Program-made: the position numbers and the translations under genes
Shown: positions 22,700 to 31,333 of the stretch, piece after piece
Position numbering within the stretch: the stretch's first letter is position 1
How the letters are laid out: every line of letters starts with the position of its first letter
Notes under the pieces: generated by a model
What the model was told of the DNA's origin: nothing
Databases searched by the model: none
The model's input: only the letters and a program-made list of their open reading frames with translations
From: Streptomyces albospinus
Lineage (GTDB): Bacteria; Actinomycetota; Actinomycetes; Streptomycetales; Streptomycetaceae
Reading direction: 5' to 3'
Assembly: GCF_014648695.1 (NCBI RefSeq)
Contig: NZ_BMRP01000048.1
Location: forward strand, 1-46,836
Length of the DNA: 46,836 bases

Positions 22700-23002
22700 C
22701 TACCCCCGTCGGTCCGCCACCGCCCACGACGCCAGCGCCACGCCACCCGCGACCGCGAACACCGAAGGCCACGCCCCGATCTTCTTGGCCAACGGGTGCG
22801 ACCCCGCAAACGCCGCCACGTAGGCCCCGCTCAGCGCAGCCGCCGCCTTCGTACCGGCCTTCTCCTGCCACCCCTTGGCCGCCACGGCCCCGGCAGCCGC
22901 CAACGCCAGCCCGCCCAACGGCCGCTTCTTGGTCCACCGCGCGACGCCGTAACCGGCCACCAGCCCACTCGCCGCGACCACGCTCGTCGGTACACCGGCC
23001 AT
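22700..23002 (-). CDS. Small conserved membrane protein
   Basis: A 100-residue, Gly/Ala-rich protein with three or four short hydrophobic segments (SVVAASGLVAGYGVA, LGGLALAAAGAVAA, ALSGAYVAAFAGS, VFAVAGGVALASWAVA). GGAGG lies 8 nt upstream of ATG 23002, which decides the start; the longer frame to 23089 has none. I recognise no family with certainty; similar short proteins are common in streptomycetes. A CTCCATGGAG palindrome sits about 40 nt upstream. Likely a small inner-membrane protein of unknown role. Confidence 0.75.
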   Translation of the reverse strand: MAGVPTSVVAASGLVAGYGVARWTKKRPLGGLALAAAGAVAAKGWQEKAGTKAAAALSGAYVAAFAGSHPLAKKIGAWPSVFAVAGGVALASWAVADRRG

Positions 23003-23123
23003 CACAGAAACCTCCGTAATCCGTCCTCTGCCAAGGTCGACTCCATGGAGCCTACGCTCGGGCGCTCGTGAACGTCGCTCGGTCCACATCGGCAGTGCGA
23101 TGGGGTGGTGGGTGGTTCGCCGG

Positions 23124-24155
23124 TCAGTTCTGGGTTTCGCGGGCTGCGGAGGTGAGGGACATGTCCGCGTAGCGGTCGCCTGCCACCTGGTGGGCGATCG
23201 GTTCCAGGAGGGTCAGCTCTTGGGGGGTGAGGGTGATGCGGGTGGCCGCGGCGTTTTCGAGGAGGCGGCTGCGCTTGCGGGTGCCGGGGATGGGGACGAC
23301 GGTCAGGCCGTGTGTCCGGGCCCGGTGGTGCACCCAGGCCAGGGCGATTTGTGCCGTGGTGGCGCCGTGGTCGGCTGCGATCTTGTGGAGGGGGGCGAGG
23401 AGGGCGGCGTTCGCCTTGGCGTTGTCGCCGGTGAAGCGCGGCAGCAACTTCCGGAAGTCGTTGCCGGAGAGCTCTGTGGTGGCGTCGGCGAAGGCGCCGG
23501 TCAGGAAGCCCCGGCCGAGTGGGGAGTAGGGCACGAAGGCGACGCCGAGTGCGGCGGCTGCGCCTACTGCGCTGTGTTCGACGTCCCGGCTGAAGACCGA
23601 CCATTCCGATTGGAGGGCGGTGATGGGGTGGATGGCGTGGGCTTCGCGGAGTTCGGCGCCGGTGACCTCGCTGAGGCCGAGGTGTTTGATCTTGCCTTCC
23701 TGGACGAGTTCGGCCATGGCGCCGATGGAGTCGGCGAGGGGGATGGCGGGGTCGCGGCGGTGCATGTAGTAGAGGTCGATGACCTCGACGTCGAGGCGGC
23801 GCAGGCTCGCTTCGACGGCCTTTTTGATGTAGGCGGGGTCGTTGCGGATGGCCCGGTAGCCCGGGTCGTCGGCGCGGTATTCGATGCCGAACTTGGTGGC
23901 CAGGGTGATGTCGTGGCGGTGTGCGGCGATGAAGGGCGCGAGGAATTCCTCGTTGGCGCCGACGCCGTACATGTCGGCGGTGTCGATGAGGGTGACGCCG
24001 GCTTCGACGGTGGCTTCGAGGGTGTCGCGGGCTGCGCTGTCGTCCGTCTGGCCATAGGCGGCGCTGATGCCCATGGCGCCGAAGCCCTGGATGCCGACGA
24101 GGGGGCCGCCGGTGCCCAGTTCGACCTTGCGGATCTGTGCGGTGGTGTTGTCCAT
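23124..24155 (-). CDS. Aldo/keto reductase, MerR-linked
   Basis: A 343-residue aldo/keto reductase. The catalytic tetrad sits in LIDTADMYG (Asp, Tyr), LATKFG (Lys) and YYMHRRD (His); NADPH-binding ends with VPIPGTRKRSRLLENA. It is only 8 nt downstream of the MerR gene, so the two form one operon. The family reduces reactive carbonyls or xenobiotic aldehydes, which fits control by a stress-sensing MerR protein; the inducer is unknown. The ATG at 24155 is unique in context. Not closely similar to the reductase at 21651, beyond family motifs. Confidence 0.93.
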   Translation of the reverse strand: MDNTTAQIRKVELGTGGPLVGIQGFGAMGISAAYGQTDDSAARDTLEATVEAGVTLIDTADMYGVGANEEFLAPFIAAHRHDITLATKFGIEYRADDPGYRAIRNDPAYIKKAVEASLRRLDVEVIDLYYMHRRDPAIPLADSIGAMAELVQEGKIKHLGLSEVTGAELREAHAIHPITALQSEWSVFSRDVEHSAVGAAAALGVAFVPYSPLGRGFLTGAFADATTELSGNDFRKLLPRFTGDNAKANAALLAPLHKIAADHGATTAQIALAWVHHRARTHGLTVVPIPGTRKRSRLLENAAATRITLTPQELTLLEPIAHQVAGDRYADMSLTSAARETQN

Positions 24156-24163
24156 GGTGGCGC

Positions 24164-24628
24164 TCAGGCCCTTTCCGGCGCCTGGCGGGCGCCCGCATAA
24201 AAGTTGATCTTGGCGTCGAGTACGGCGAGCGTGTCCTGTAGTGCGGCGATGCGTGTGGCGACCTCGTGTCGGGTCTGTTCCAGGATGTCCTGGCGTTCGC
24301 CGTAGGTGGCCTCGCCTCGGTGGACCAGTTCCGCGAAGCGGACCATGTCGGCGACGGGCATGCCGGTCAGCCGTAGTTTGCCGACGAAGGCGAGCCAGTC
24401 CAGGTCCCTGTTGTCGAAACGGCGTTGGCCGGTGTGCGAGCGCTCCACGTGCGGCATCAGGCCGATCTGTTCGTACCAGCGCAGGGTGTGTGCCCTGAGC
24501 CCGGTGAACTCCGCGACCTCGCTGATCGTGTAGCGGTCCTGGCCGTCGGGTCGCGGATGCGCCGCTCCCGCGGACACGCAGGCGTCCACGGGGGGCGACG
24601 TCACGGGGGTGCTGTCGATCACCGTCAT
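24164..24628 (-). CDS. MerR family transcriptional regulator
   Basis: A 154-residue regulator. After a 30-residue variable head comes the MerR HTH (YTISEVAEFTGLRAHTLRWYEQIGL), the wing (RRFDNRDLDWLAFVGKLR) and a coiled-coil dimerisation helix ending near INFYAG. There are no cysteine pairs of the metal-sensing kind, so an organic or oxidative signal is more likely than a metal. The start codon is 8 nt from the -10 element of its own promoter, so the message is leaderless. It should activate its own operon by twisting the 19-bp-spaced promoter, as known for MerR proteins, and the palindrome in that spacer is its likely site. Confidence 0.93.
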   Translation of the reverse strand: MTVIDSTPVTSPPVDACVSAGAAHPRPDGQDRYTISEVAEFTGLRAHTLRWYEQIGLMPHVERSHTGQRRFDNRDLDWLAFVGKLRLTGMPVADMVRFAELVHRGEATYGERQDILEQTRHEVATRIAALQDTLAVLDAKINFYAGARQAPERA

Positions 24629-24635
24629 GCCGACA

Positions 24636-24666
24636 ACGCTAGAACCTTCAAGTGCACTTGAGGCAA
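24636..24666 (-). promoter_or_regulatory. MerR-type promoter with 19-bp spacer and palindromic operator
   Basis: On the minus strand, -35 TTGCCT (24661-24666) and -10 TAGCGT (24636-24641) are separated by exactly 19 bp, the overlong spacer diagnostic of MerR-activated promoters. A perfect 14-bp palindrome TCAAGTGCACTTGA (24648-24661) lies in the spacer, overlapping the -35 edge. Confidence 0.88.
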
Positions 24667-24756
24667 GTGCTCTTCGCGCTGCACCTCCTGGGCCGGCCGC
24701 GTGCGCCGGCCCTCACGCAAGGGGCCGGCCTCCGCGCAAGGGGCCAGCCTCCGCGC

Positions 24757-26136
24757 TCAACCGGGCGATCGGTCTGCCTCGTCCACGAGTGAGGCGGCGG
24801 CCGGCCCGTCCTCCCCCGCCTTCCTCCCCTTCCGCGTGTTCCCCGCCTTCCGTACCTTCGGCGTCTCCTTCCCCTTGTTTCCCTCCCGGTTCGCCAGGGC
24901 CTGGATCAGGGCCGGTTCGGCCCATGGGCGGTAGTGCCACAGGAGGTCCAGCAGGTCGCGCTCGCGGGCGGCGAAGTCCGGGGTGGCGCCCGTCAGGTGG
25001 GCGCGGCGGCGGTGGAAGGAGAGGGAGGTGGCCAGGGCGGTGTATTCGGTGACGGTGCGGGCGGCGGTGGGGCCGTGGGTGCGGCGGGCGATGTCGCGGG
25101 CCAGGGCGCGGGTTTTGAGGGAGGCGAGGGCGGTGGGTTCGGCGGGGGCGAGCCAGCCGGCGGTGATGTACGGGGCGAGGTAGGCGTGGAGGGAGAGGAG
25201 TTCCTGGTGGCGGGCCCAGAGGGCGAGCCAGGTCACGACGAGGAGGACGGGGACGATGAACAGGCCGTAGACGGTGAGGAAGCCGCTGTCGCCGAGGCTG
25301 GAGGCGGCGTTCCAGACGGAGTGCAGGAGGATCGCGGTGGTCAGGCCGAGGACGGCGAGCGCGGCGCGGGCGGCGCGGCGGCGGGGGTAGCGGGTCGCGG
25401 CTATCCCGAACGCCAGGCCGGTGAGGATCGTGAAGAGGGGATGGGCGAAGGGGGAGACCACGATCCGTACGAAGAAGGTGCCGGCCGTGAGGGAGCCCAG
25501 CCCGCTGTGTCCCAGGGACCGGTCCTCGCCGAACGCACTGCCCAGATAGAGGATGTTCTCGGTGAAGGCGAAGCCGGTGGCGGTGATCCCGGCGATGACG
25601 ATGCCGTCGGTGATGCCGTCGAAGTCGCGGCGCCGGAAGCGGTAGAGGAGGAGGATCGCGGCGGCTTTCACCACCTCCTCGATGACCGGCGCGATGACGG
25701 TCGAGCCCCATGTCTCGGCTTCGGTGGGGGACGCGGAAGCGATGTTGGTGGCCAGCCAGTTGGTGGCGAAGCCGTTGGCCAGGACCGCGACCAGGGTGGC
25801 GGCACAGGCACCCCAGGCGAAGGCGAAGGCCAGGTTCCGCCAGGGCTCGGGCTCTATGCGGTCGAGCCAGCAGAACGCCGAGATGAGCAGCGGCACCGGG
25901 AAGACCGCCAGGCCGAGGCCGACCAGAAAGCCTTCGGTGCCGGTCTGGCGGCGGACGATGCCGATGATGAGCACGCCGGAGAGCGCGAGCAGCGAGGCCA
26001 GCGCGATGGCGCGGACGGTCTTGCTGTGCCACGGCGCGGGCCGTCGCCCCGGCCGGGGCCCGGGAGGGGGCTCGGCGTACGTGTACGGGGACGGGCCGGG
26101 TGAGCGCTCGGGGAGCGGCGGCGGGGACGGGTACAC
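24757..26136 (-). CDS. PrsW-type intramembrane metalloprotease
   Basis: A 459-residue membrane protein. A Pro-rich cytosolic head (1-40) precedes eight or more hydrophobic segments (about 42-330), then a soluble charged C-terminal part. Family motifs are PVIEEVVKA (EE at 153-154), FAFTENILY, VSPFAHPLFT and LLHSVWNA; these Glu and His residues form the predicted active site. PrsW in Bacillus cuts an anti-sigma factor; the target here is unknown and no anti-sigma gene is beside it. GTG 26136 is used; an ATG 4 nt upstream is in another frame. It follows trmB by 128 nt on the same strand. The last 45 residues are Lys/Arg-rich and probably disordered. Confidence 0.9.
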   Translation of the reverse strand: MYPSPPPLPERSPGPSPYTYAEPPPGPRPGRRPAPWHSKTVRAIALASLLALSGVLIIGIVRRQTGTEGFLVGLGLAVFPVPLLISAFCWLDRIEPEPWRNLAFAFAWGACAATLVAVLANGFATNWLATNIASASPTEAETWGSTVIAPVIEEVVKAAAILLLYRFRRRDFDGITDGIVIAGITATGFAFTENILYLGSAFGEDRSLGHSGLGSLTAGTFFVRIVVSPFAHPLFTILTGLAFGIAATRYPRRRAARAALAVLGLTTAILLHSVWNAASSLGDSGFLTVYGLFIVPVLLVVTWLALWARHQELLSLHAYLAPYITAGWLAPAEPTALASLKTRALARDIARRTHGPTAARTVTEYTALATSLSFHRRRAHLTGATPDFAARERDLLDLLWHYRPWAEPALIQALANREGNKGKETPKVRKAGNTRKGRKAGEDGPAAASLVDEADRSPG

Positions 26137-26264
26137 CCATAGACCCTAACGAGGGGCGCCCGCATTACGCGCGGATGGCGGGAAGGCGACGGTTGGCGGT
26201 CGGTCGGGGGTGGGAGCCGGTAACGGGGCCGGATGATACGGCCGGCCCGCGGCCCGAGCGGGCC

Positions 26265-27203
26265 TCAGCCGCGGCGCCGGAAGAGCAGGTCGTGGACGAC
26301 ATGCCCCTTGTCCAGGCCCTGGCCCTCGAACTTGGTGAGCGGGCGGAAGTCCGGCCGGGGCGCGTAATCGGGGTGCAGATTTTCCAGCGTCGGCTCGGCG
26401 GAGAGCACCTCCAGCATCTGCTCGGCGTACGGCTCCCAGTCGGTCGCGCAGTGCACCAGGGCGCCGGGCGCGAGCCGGGTGGACGCCAGCGCGATGAACT
26501 CCGGCTGGACGAGGCGGCGCTTGTGGTGGCGCTTCTTGGGCCACGGGTCGGGGAAGTACACGCGCAGGCCGGCGAGCGAGCCGGGGGCCAGCATCTCGCG
26601 CAGCAGGATGATCGCGTCGCCGTTGGCCACCCGGATGTTGGACAGGCCGTTCCGCTCCGCGAGACCGAGCAGATTGCCCTGGCCGGGAGTGTGCACATCG
26701 CAGCCGAGAATGCCGGTGCCCGGGTCGGCGGCGGCCATCTGCGCGGTGGCCTCCCCCATGCCGAACCCGATCTCCAGGACGACCGGCAGCCCGCCGAAGA
26801 ACGCGTCGAGGTCGATACGGGAGAGCCCGTCGATGTCCACGCCCCACTTGGACCACAGCCGGCGCAGCGCGTCGGCCTGGGAGGGCGAGACGCGGCTGCG
26901 GCGCGGCTGGAAGGAGCGGATCCGGCGCTCGTGGTGCGAGCCCGCGGGGTCGGCCGCCGGGCCGGTCCCGTCCGGGAACATCGGCTTGCCGCGCCGGGGC
27001 ACGGCGGCGGAGGCGGCGGTGGCACCGAGGGGGCGGGGCTCGCCGGCCTCAGGCGCCGGGGCGGCTGGCCGCTCTCCGGGAGCGCGGCCGTCCGCGTGCG
27101 TGGCGTGCCCGTGAGCATGCGCCACGGCGGTGGCCGCGGCGTCGGCGCCCAGGGCGTCGGCTTCGGGGGCGGTGGTCTCGGGGGTGGTGCGGTTCTCGGA
27201 CAC
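26265..27203 (-). CDS. trmB: tRNA (guanine-N7-)-methyltransferase TrmB
   Basis: A 312-residue enzyme that methylates G46 of tRNA with S-adenosylmethionine. The Rossmann motif is VVLEIGFGMGEAT, and the family signature VYFPDPWPKKRHHKRRLVQ contains the catalytic Asp. The core begins near residue 90 (RRIRSFQPRRSRVSP). The first 85 residues are an Ala/His/Pro-rich extension absent from most TrmB proteins and probably disordered. The ATG at 27203 is plausible, but a start further in, such as the ATG of KPMFPDG, is possible if the extension is not translated. It is followed by the PrsW gene on the same strand. Confidence 0.93.
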   Translation of the reverse strand: MSENRTTPETTAPEADALGADAAATAVAHAHGHATHADGRAPGERPAAPAPEAGEPRPLGATAASAAVPRRGKPMFPDGTGPAADPAGSHHERRIRSFQPRRSRVSPSQADALRRLWSKWGVDIDGLSRIDLDAFFGGLPVVLEIGFGMGEATAQMAAADPGTGILGCDVHTPGQGNLLGLAERNGLSNIRVANGDAIILLREMLAPGSLAGLRVYFPDPWPKKRHHKRRLVQPEFIALASTRLAPGALVHCATDWEPYAEQMLEVLSAEPTLENLHPDYAPRPDFRPLTKFEGQGLDKGHVVHDLLFRRRG

Positions 27204-27673
27204 AGTGTGTCGATTCTACGGATGGTGGGGCGGGGGAGGGGACGGGAGCGCTATCGGGGAGGGCCGTACCGGAGGTCTCCACGGGAGGGCTGTCGGGATG
27301 GTCGTACGGGAGGGCTGTGCGGGAAGGCGCCCGTAGCGCGCCGGCGCCCGGGGTGCGCCGGCGGACGAGCATCTGTACGGGGGCGCCTGGAGGGCGCACG
27401 GGGCGCACGTTCCGGAAGGAAGCGGGCCGCCCTGGCGAGGGGGAGGACCTGCTCTGGGGGGACCTGCCTCGGGGAGGACCTGCCCTCTTCCCCGGCCGGT
27501 CGCCTCTACGACTGCGGGTCGCTCTACGACTGGCGGCCGCTCTACGACTACCGCTCGCCCCGCGGATCCTGGTCACGCCCCCGGTCCCCGGCCGCTCTAC
27601 GACGAACGCTCACCCCGCAGACCCTGGCCGCGCCCCCGGTCCCAGCCCCCGGCCGCCCCAGCCGCGCCCCCGC
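27204..27673. repeat. Repeat-rich spacer between trmB and the lhgO-like gene
   Basis: No convincing gene. Three short-repeat sets occur in turn: ACGGGAGGGCTGT (two copies, near 27278 and 27315), GACCTGC in a GGGGAGGACCTGC context (three copies, 27440-27490), and CTCTACGACT in a GCTCTACGACT context (four to five copies, 27505-27605). Some CTCTACGAC units are spaced by about 18-19 nt. The region may hold the trmB promoter; the repeats look like slippage or protein-binding arrays. Confidence 0.55.
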
Positions 27674-28885
27674 TCACCCCCGCAAGACCCCCGTCACCCG
27701 GCGGGCCACCTCCCGGCCGATGGGGAGGGAAGCCGTGGCGGCCGGGGACGGTGCGTTGAGGACGTGGATCATGCCGGGGGTCTCGGCGAAGAGGAAGTCG
27801 TCGACGAGGGTGCCGTCAGGGAGGACGGCCTGGGCGCGGACACCGGCCGGGGAGGGCAGCAGGTCCTCCTCCCGGGCGGCGGGGAGCAGCCGGCGGACCG
27901 CGTCCGTGAAGGCGCGCCGGGACAGCGACCGGCGCAGTTCGCCGGCGCCGTAGCGCCAGTGGCGGCGGGCTATCCGCCAGGCGCCCGGATACGCGAGGGT
28001 GCCGGCCAGGTCGGCGGGGTGGACCGTGCGCCAGTCATAGCCCTCGCGGGCCAGGGCGGGGACGGCATTCGGGCCGATGTGGACGGCGCCGTCGATGCCG
28101 CGGGTGAGATGGACGCCCAGGAACGGGAAGGCCGGGTCGGGGACCGGATAGACCAGCCCGCGGACGAGGGCAGCGCGCTCGGGGGCGAGCGTGAAGTACT
28201 CGCCGCGGAACGGGACGATCCGCATCCCGGGGGCGTCGCCCGCCAGCCGGGCGATGCGGTCGCAGTGCAGGCCGGCGCAGTTGACCAGGGCGCGGGCCCG
28301 GTAGACCGTGCCGGCGGCCGTACGGACCGCGACCCGGCCGGGGCGGCGGGCGATGGTGGTGACGTCCTCGCCGTACGCGATCCGGGCGCCGTCCTCCTGG
28401 GCGAGGCGGCCGAGCTGCCGGGCCACCGCGCCGAAGTCGCAGACGCCGGTCGTGCCCACATGGATGGCGGCCAGTCCGCGCACCTCGGGCTCGTACTCGG
28501 CTATCTGGGCGGGGCCCAGCTCGCGCACCGGCAGGCCGTGCTCCCGGCCGCGCTGGATGAGGCCGTGCAGCCGGGGGAGCTCGCTGCGGTCCGTGGCGAC
28601 GATGAGCTTGCCGGTGACCTCATGGGGGATGTCGTGTTCGGCGCAGAATTTGACCATTTCCGCCGACCCCTGGAGGGCGAAGCGGGCCTTGAGCGAACCG
28701 GGCGGGTAGTAGATCCCGCTGTGGATCACGCCGCTGTTGCGTCCGGTCTGATGGCGGGCCGGTCCGGGCTCCTTCTCCAGCACCACGACGCGTATGCCGG
28801 GCACGGCGCGCGTCAGGGCATGGGCCGTCGACAGCCCCACGATCCCGGCACCGATCACCAGCACATCGCAGTCGTACGCCGCCAC
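27674..28885 (-). CDS. lhgO: L-2-hydroxyglutarate oxidase/dehydrogenase (LhgO-like)
   Basis: A 403-residue FAD enzyme of the DAO family. The FAD-binding motif VLVIGAGIVGLSTA is at residues 9-22. RHQTGRNSGVIHSGIYYPPGSLKA is the LhgO/L2HGDH signature, and the substrate-domain GEYFTL, HLTRGIDGAVHIGPNAV and APSPAATASLPIG blocks follow. It oxidises L-2-hydroxyglutarate to 2-oxoglutarate, passing electrons to the quinone pool, and removes a toxic side product of metabolism. Length is normal for the family. It is separated from trmB by 470 nt and from the upstream regulator by 287 nt, so it is probably monocistronic. Confidence 0.92.
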   Translation of the reverse strand: MAAYDCDVLVIGAGIVGLSTAHALTRAVPGIRVVVLEKEPGPARHQTGRNSGVIHSGIYYPPGSLKARFALQGSAEMVKFCAEHDIPHEVTGKLIVATDRSELPRLHGLIQRGREHGLPVRELGPAQIAEYEPEVRGLAAIHVGTTGVCDFGAVARQLGRLAQEDGARIAYGEDVTTIARRPGRVAVRTAAGTVYRARALVNCAGLHCDRIARLAGDAPGMRIVPFRGEYFTLAPERAALVRGLVYPVPDPAFPFLGVHLTRGIDGAVHIGPNAVPALAREGYDWRTVHPADLAGTLAYPGAWRIARRHWRYGAGELRRSLSRRAFTDAVRRLLPAAREEDLLPSPAGVRAQAVLPDGTLVDDFLFAETPGMIHVLNAPSPAATASLPIGREVARRVTGVLRG

Positions 28886-29172
28886 TGCACCTCCCCAACC
28901 GCATGCTCGCGGGCCTGCCCGTCGCCGCGGCCCCGCGCATCATCGCCGACGACGTACTCCATCATGACCGGCGGCACTGACAACGCGGTCCTGCCGCCAC
29001 CGCTACCCCGCCGGCAGCCGCGCCATCCGCCCCGCCGCACGCCCACCCGATCAATCCGTCCCTGAGCCGCCACCTCTCCGACCGGTACTCCCGCCGACCG
29101 GTACCCCCTCTGCCCCGCGCCGAGCGGTACCCCCGTCGGTCCTGCCGTCGACCGGTCCGCCCGTTATGCCCG
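28886..29172. other. Spacer with imperfect CCGACCGGTACCCC repeats
   Basis: 287 nt without a gene. Copies of (C/G)CCGACCGGTAC(T/C)CC appear near 29088, 29106, 29123 and, degraded, near 29148, spaced by 16-25 nt. It should include the end of the upstream regulator transcript and the lhgO promoter; neither could be pinned down. Confidence 0.4.
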
Positions 29173-30621
29173 TTACGCCGGGGCCGCCAGCAACGGCCGT
29201 GCCCGCTCGCGGAGTTCCACCACCCGGGGTTCGTCCCCGTACGGCTCCAGGCGGTGCAGCAGATCGCGGACGTACTCGGTGGTGCGGGCGGAGGAGATCC
29301 GGCCCGCGACCTCCACGGCGCGGGTGCCCGCCGCGCAGGCCGCGTCCAGATTGCCGGACTCCAGTTCGGCGACCGCGGACACGACGAGGCGCAGACCGTG
29401 CGAGCGGACGAACTCCTCCGTGGGGCGGGAGAGCGCCTGCTCGGTGAACCGGCGCACCTGACGGGGGAGCCGCAGATCCCGGTAGCACTCGGCCGCGTCG
29501 GCGGCGAACCGCTCGTACGAGTAGAAGTCCAGCCAGGACGGGTCCGGGTCGCCGCTGCGGGAGCGCTCCAGCCACCCCTCGGACGCCTTGAGCGCCACCT
29601 CGCAGGCGCGCGCCTCGCCGGCCTTGGCCTGCGCCCGTGCTTCGACCAGGCGGAAGAAGCTCATGGTGCGGGCCGTGGCCAGACCGCGGTTGCGCTCCAG
29701 GGCGGCCTGGGCGAGGTCGACGCCCTCGTCGGCGAAGCCCCGGTAGGTCGCCTGGAGGGACATCGACGCCAGGACGTACCCGCCCAAGGGGACATCGGCG
29801 GCGGCGCGGGCGAGCCGCAGCGCCTGGATGTAGTACCGCTGGGCGGCCTCCTGCTGCCCGGTGTCGAAGGCCATCCACCCTGCCAGCCGGGTCAGTTCGG
29901 ACGTGGCCCCGAAGAGCGCGCGGCCCACCTCGTCGCTGTACGAGGCGAGGAGCAAGGGCGCCGCGTCCACCCGGAGGCACTCCGGCACCATGGACGAACG
30001 CCAGTCCCCGCCACCGTACTTGGAGTCCCAGCGCCGGGCGTCCTCGGCGGCCTCGCGCAGCTTGGTGACGTCGCTGTGGCCGACGTGCTGAGGGATCCCC
30101 GCGTCGCCGGCCGCCGCGGCGTCCTTGTCCCGCGCCTCGGCCGCCTCCCGCGCCACGGAGCTGTCGGCCGGGGATATCAGCCAGCGGGAGGCGGGAGTGG
30201 CGTACGCGCTGACGGAGAAGGATCCGGCCAGGCTCTGCCAGATGCCGCCCCCGCCGGCCCGCCGCCCGGCCAGATCGAGGCGGTAGAGCTCGGTCGCGGA
30301 GCGCACCGCGGCGCCCACATCGCGGGGAAATGCCAGGCCCACTTCGGGCGCCGGGTCGGCGTCGGCCAGCCCGATCTCGTGCAGCGGCACCGGTCGCCCG
30401 AGCTTGCTGCCGATCGCGGACGCGATCAGATGGGGCGCGGCACCCTGGGGCACCATGCCCTTGGAGACCCACCGGGCCACCGACGTCTTGTCGTAGCGAA
30501 GCGTCAGGCCGCGTTGCGCACCGAGGTCGTTGACCCGGCGCGCCAGTCCGGCATTGCTGATCCCCGCGAGGGCGAGAACGGTGCCGAGCTTTTCGTTCGG
30601 CCCGCGTATATCCCTGGACAT
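29173..30621 (-). CDS. HTH/TPR-type developmental regulator (SCO4114-like)
   Basis: A 482-residue protein. A short helix-turn-helix region at the N-terminus (LALAGISNAGLARRVNDLGAQ, then SVARWVSKGMVPQG) is followed by a long helical C-terminal part with TPR-like repeats (about residues 200-480). This layout is shared by the NsdA-like proteins of Streptomyces, which affect sporulation and antibiotic onset. The closest match from memory is S. coelicolor SCO4114, annotated as sporulation-associated. The ATG at 30621 (MSRDIRGPNEK) is chosen; a longer frame to 30675 lacks a ribosome site. A good promoter lies about 60 nt upstream. Target genes are not known. Confidence 0.88.
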   Translation of the reverse strand: MSRDIRGPNEKLGTVLALAGISNAGLARRVNDLGAQRGLTLRYDKTSVARWVSKGMVPQGAAPHLIASAIGSKLGRPVPLHEIGLADADPAPEVGLAFPRDVGAAVRSATELYRLDLAGRRAGGGGIWQSLAGSFSVSAYATPASRWLISPADSSVAREAAEARDKDAAAAGDAGIPQHVGHSDVTKLREAAEDARRWDSKYGGGDWRSSMVPECLRVDAAPLLLASYSDEVGRALFGATSELTRLAGWMAFDTGQQEAAQRYYIQALRLARAAADVPLGGYVLASMSLQATYRGFADEGVDLAQAALERNRGLATARTMSFFRLVEARAQAKAGEARACEVALKASEGWLERSRSGDPDPSWLDFYSYERFAADAAECYRDLRLPRQVRRFTEQALSRPTEEFVRSHGLRLVVSAVAELESGNLDAACAAGTRAVEVAGRISSARTTEYVRDLLHRLEPYGDEPRVVELRERARPLLAAPA

Positions 30622-30677
30622 GCGCACCCCTCGACACAGCGACAGCCGCCCCGGTACCCCGGGGCATGCGTCCACCC

Positions 30678-30706
30678 AGAGTAGTTCGCCGGATCCCGAC
30701 CGTTAA
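30678..30706 (-). promoter_or_regulatory. Promoter of the SCO4114-like regulator
   Basis: On the minus strand TTAACG (-35, 30701-30706) and TACTCT (-10, 30678-30683) are spaced by 17 bp. The start would be near 30671, giving a 50-nt leader. An inverted repeat CCGACTCTTAACGGTCGG overlaps the -35. Confidence 0.6.
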
Positions 30707-31333
30707 GAGTCGGTGTCCCGGATGGCGAGATTCGTGTTCAAACAGGGGTGCGGGGATTGGCATGTGCTCCGGGTACGTGTGCCCGTGCGCCCGTCCGTGC
30801 GCGCTGGCTGCCCGTCGGCGGGAGCGCTTCGATGAATTCTGCGTGGGTCGGCCCGCTGCACTGGATCCAGTGGGCTGGGGGACACCGCCACCTCATTCCC
30901 CGCGGGTGGCGGTCCGGTCCGGGAGGCGCAGCCCGCTTCCCGGACCGTCGCGGAGGCCGGGTCGCCGCTCGGCCACCGCACCGGACGGCGCGGCACCCGA
31001 CGCGTCGGCCGGTCTCCAACTGGGTTGTACGGTACGGACTTTGGCCGAAAAGCGATGGGTGATGCTTTCACGTCGCCGCCCGCCCCGGGGGCCACACGGG
31101 GGGCCACCCGGGGTCGCCGCAGCGGCCCGCGCCCGCCTCTGGGGACATCGCCCGCCCCGGTGGCGCGCCGCCGCGCCCGCCGGCCCGCCCCGTTAACCGG
31201 CCGCATACGGGGCCCCTTTGGCACCTCCCGAAACCCCTTGTCATGGCAGCATGGACCGCACAACAGCTGGGGAATCCGCTGTACGGGGCGGCCATCGGCC
31301 CTGCGGCGGACGGGGAATCGGGTGGAGGCGGCG
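30707..31333. other. Long divergent intergenic region
   Basis: About 630 nt between divergent genes, containing no convincing CDS on either strand (frames here are long only because of GC content). It is extremely GC-rich between 31070 and 31200. It must contain the promoter of the asparagine-synthase-like gene; no pair could be assigned safely. Confidence 0.4.

Noticed and set aside
27317..29065. A 582-residue plus-strand frame across the repeat region and lhgO
   Set aside because: It overlaps lhgO in antisense and begins in repeats; no ribosome site and no family resemblance.
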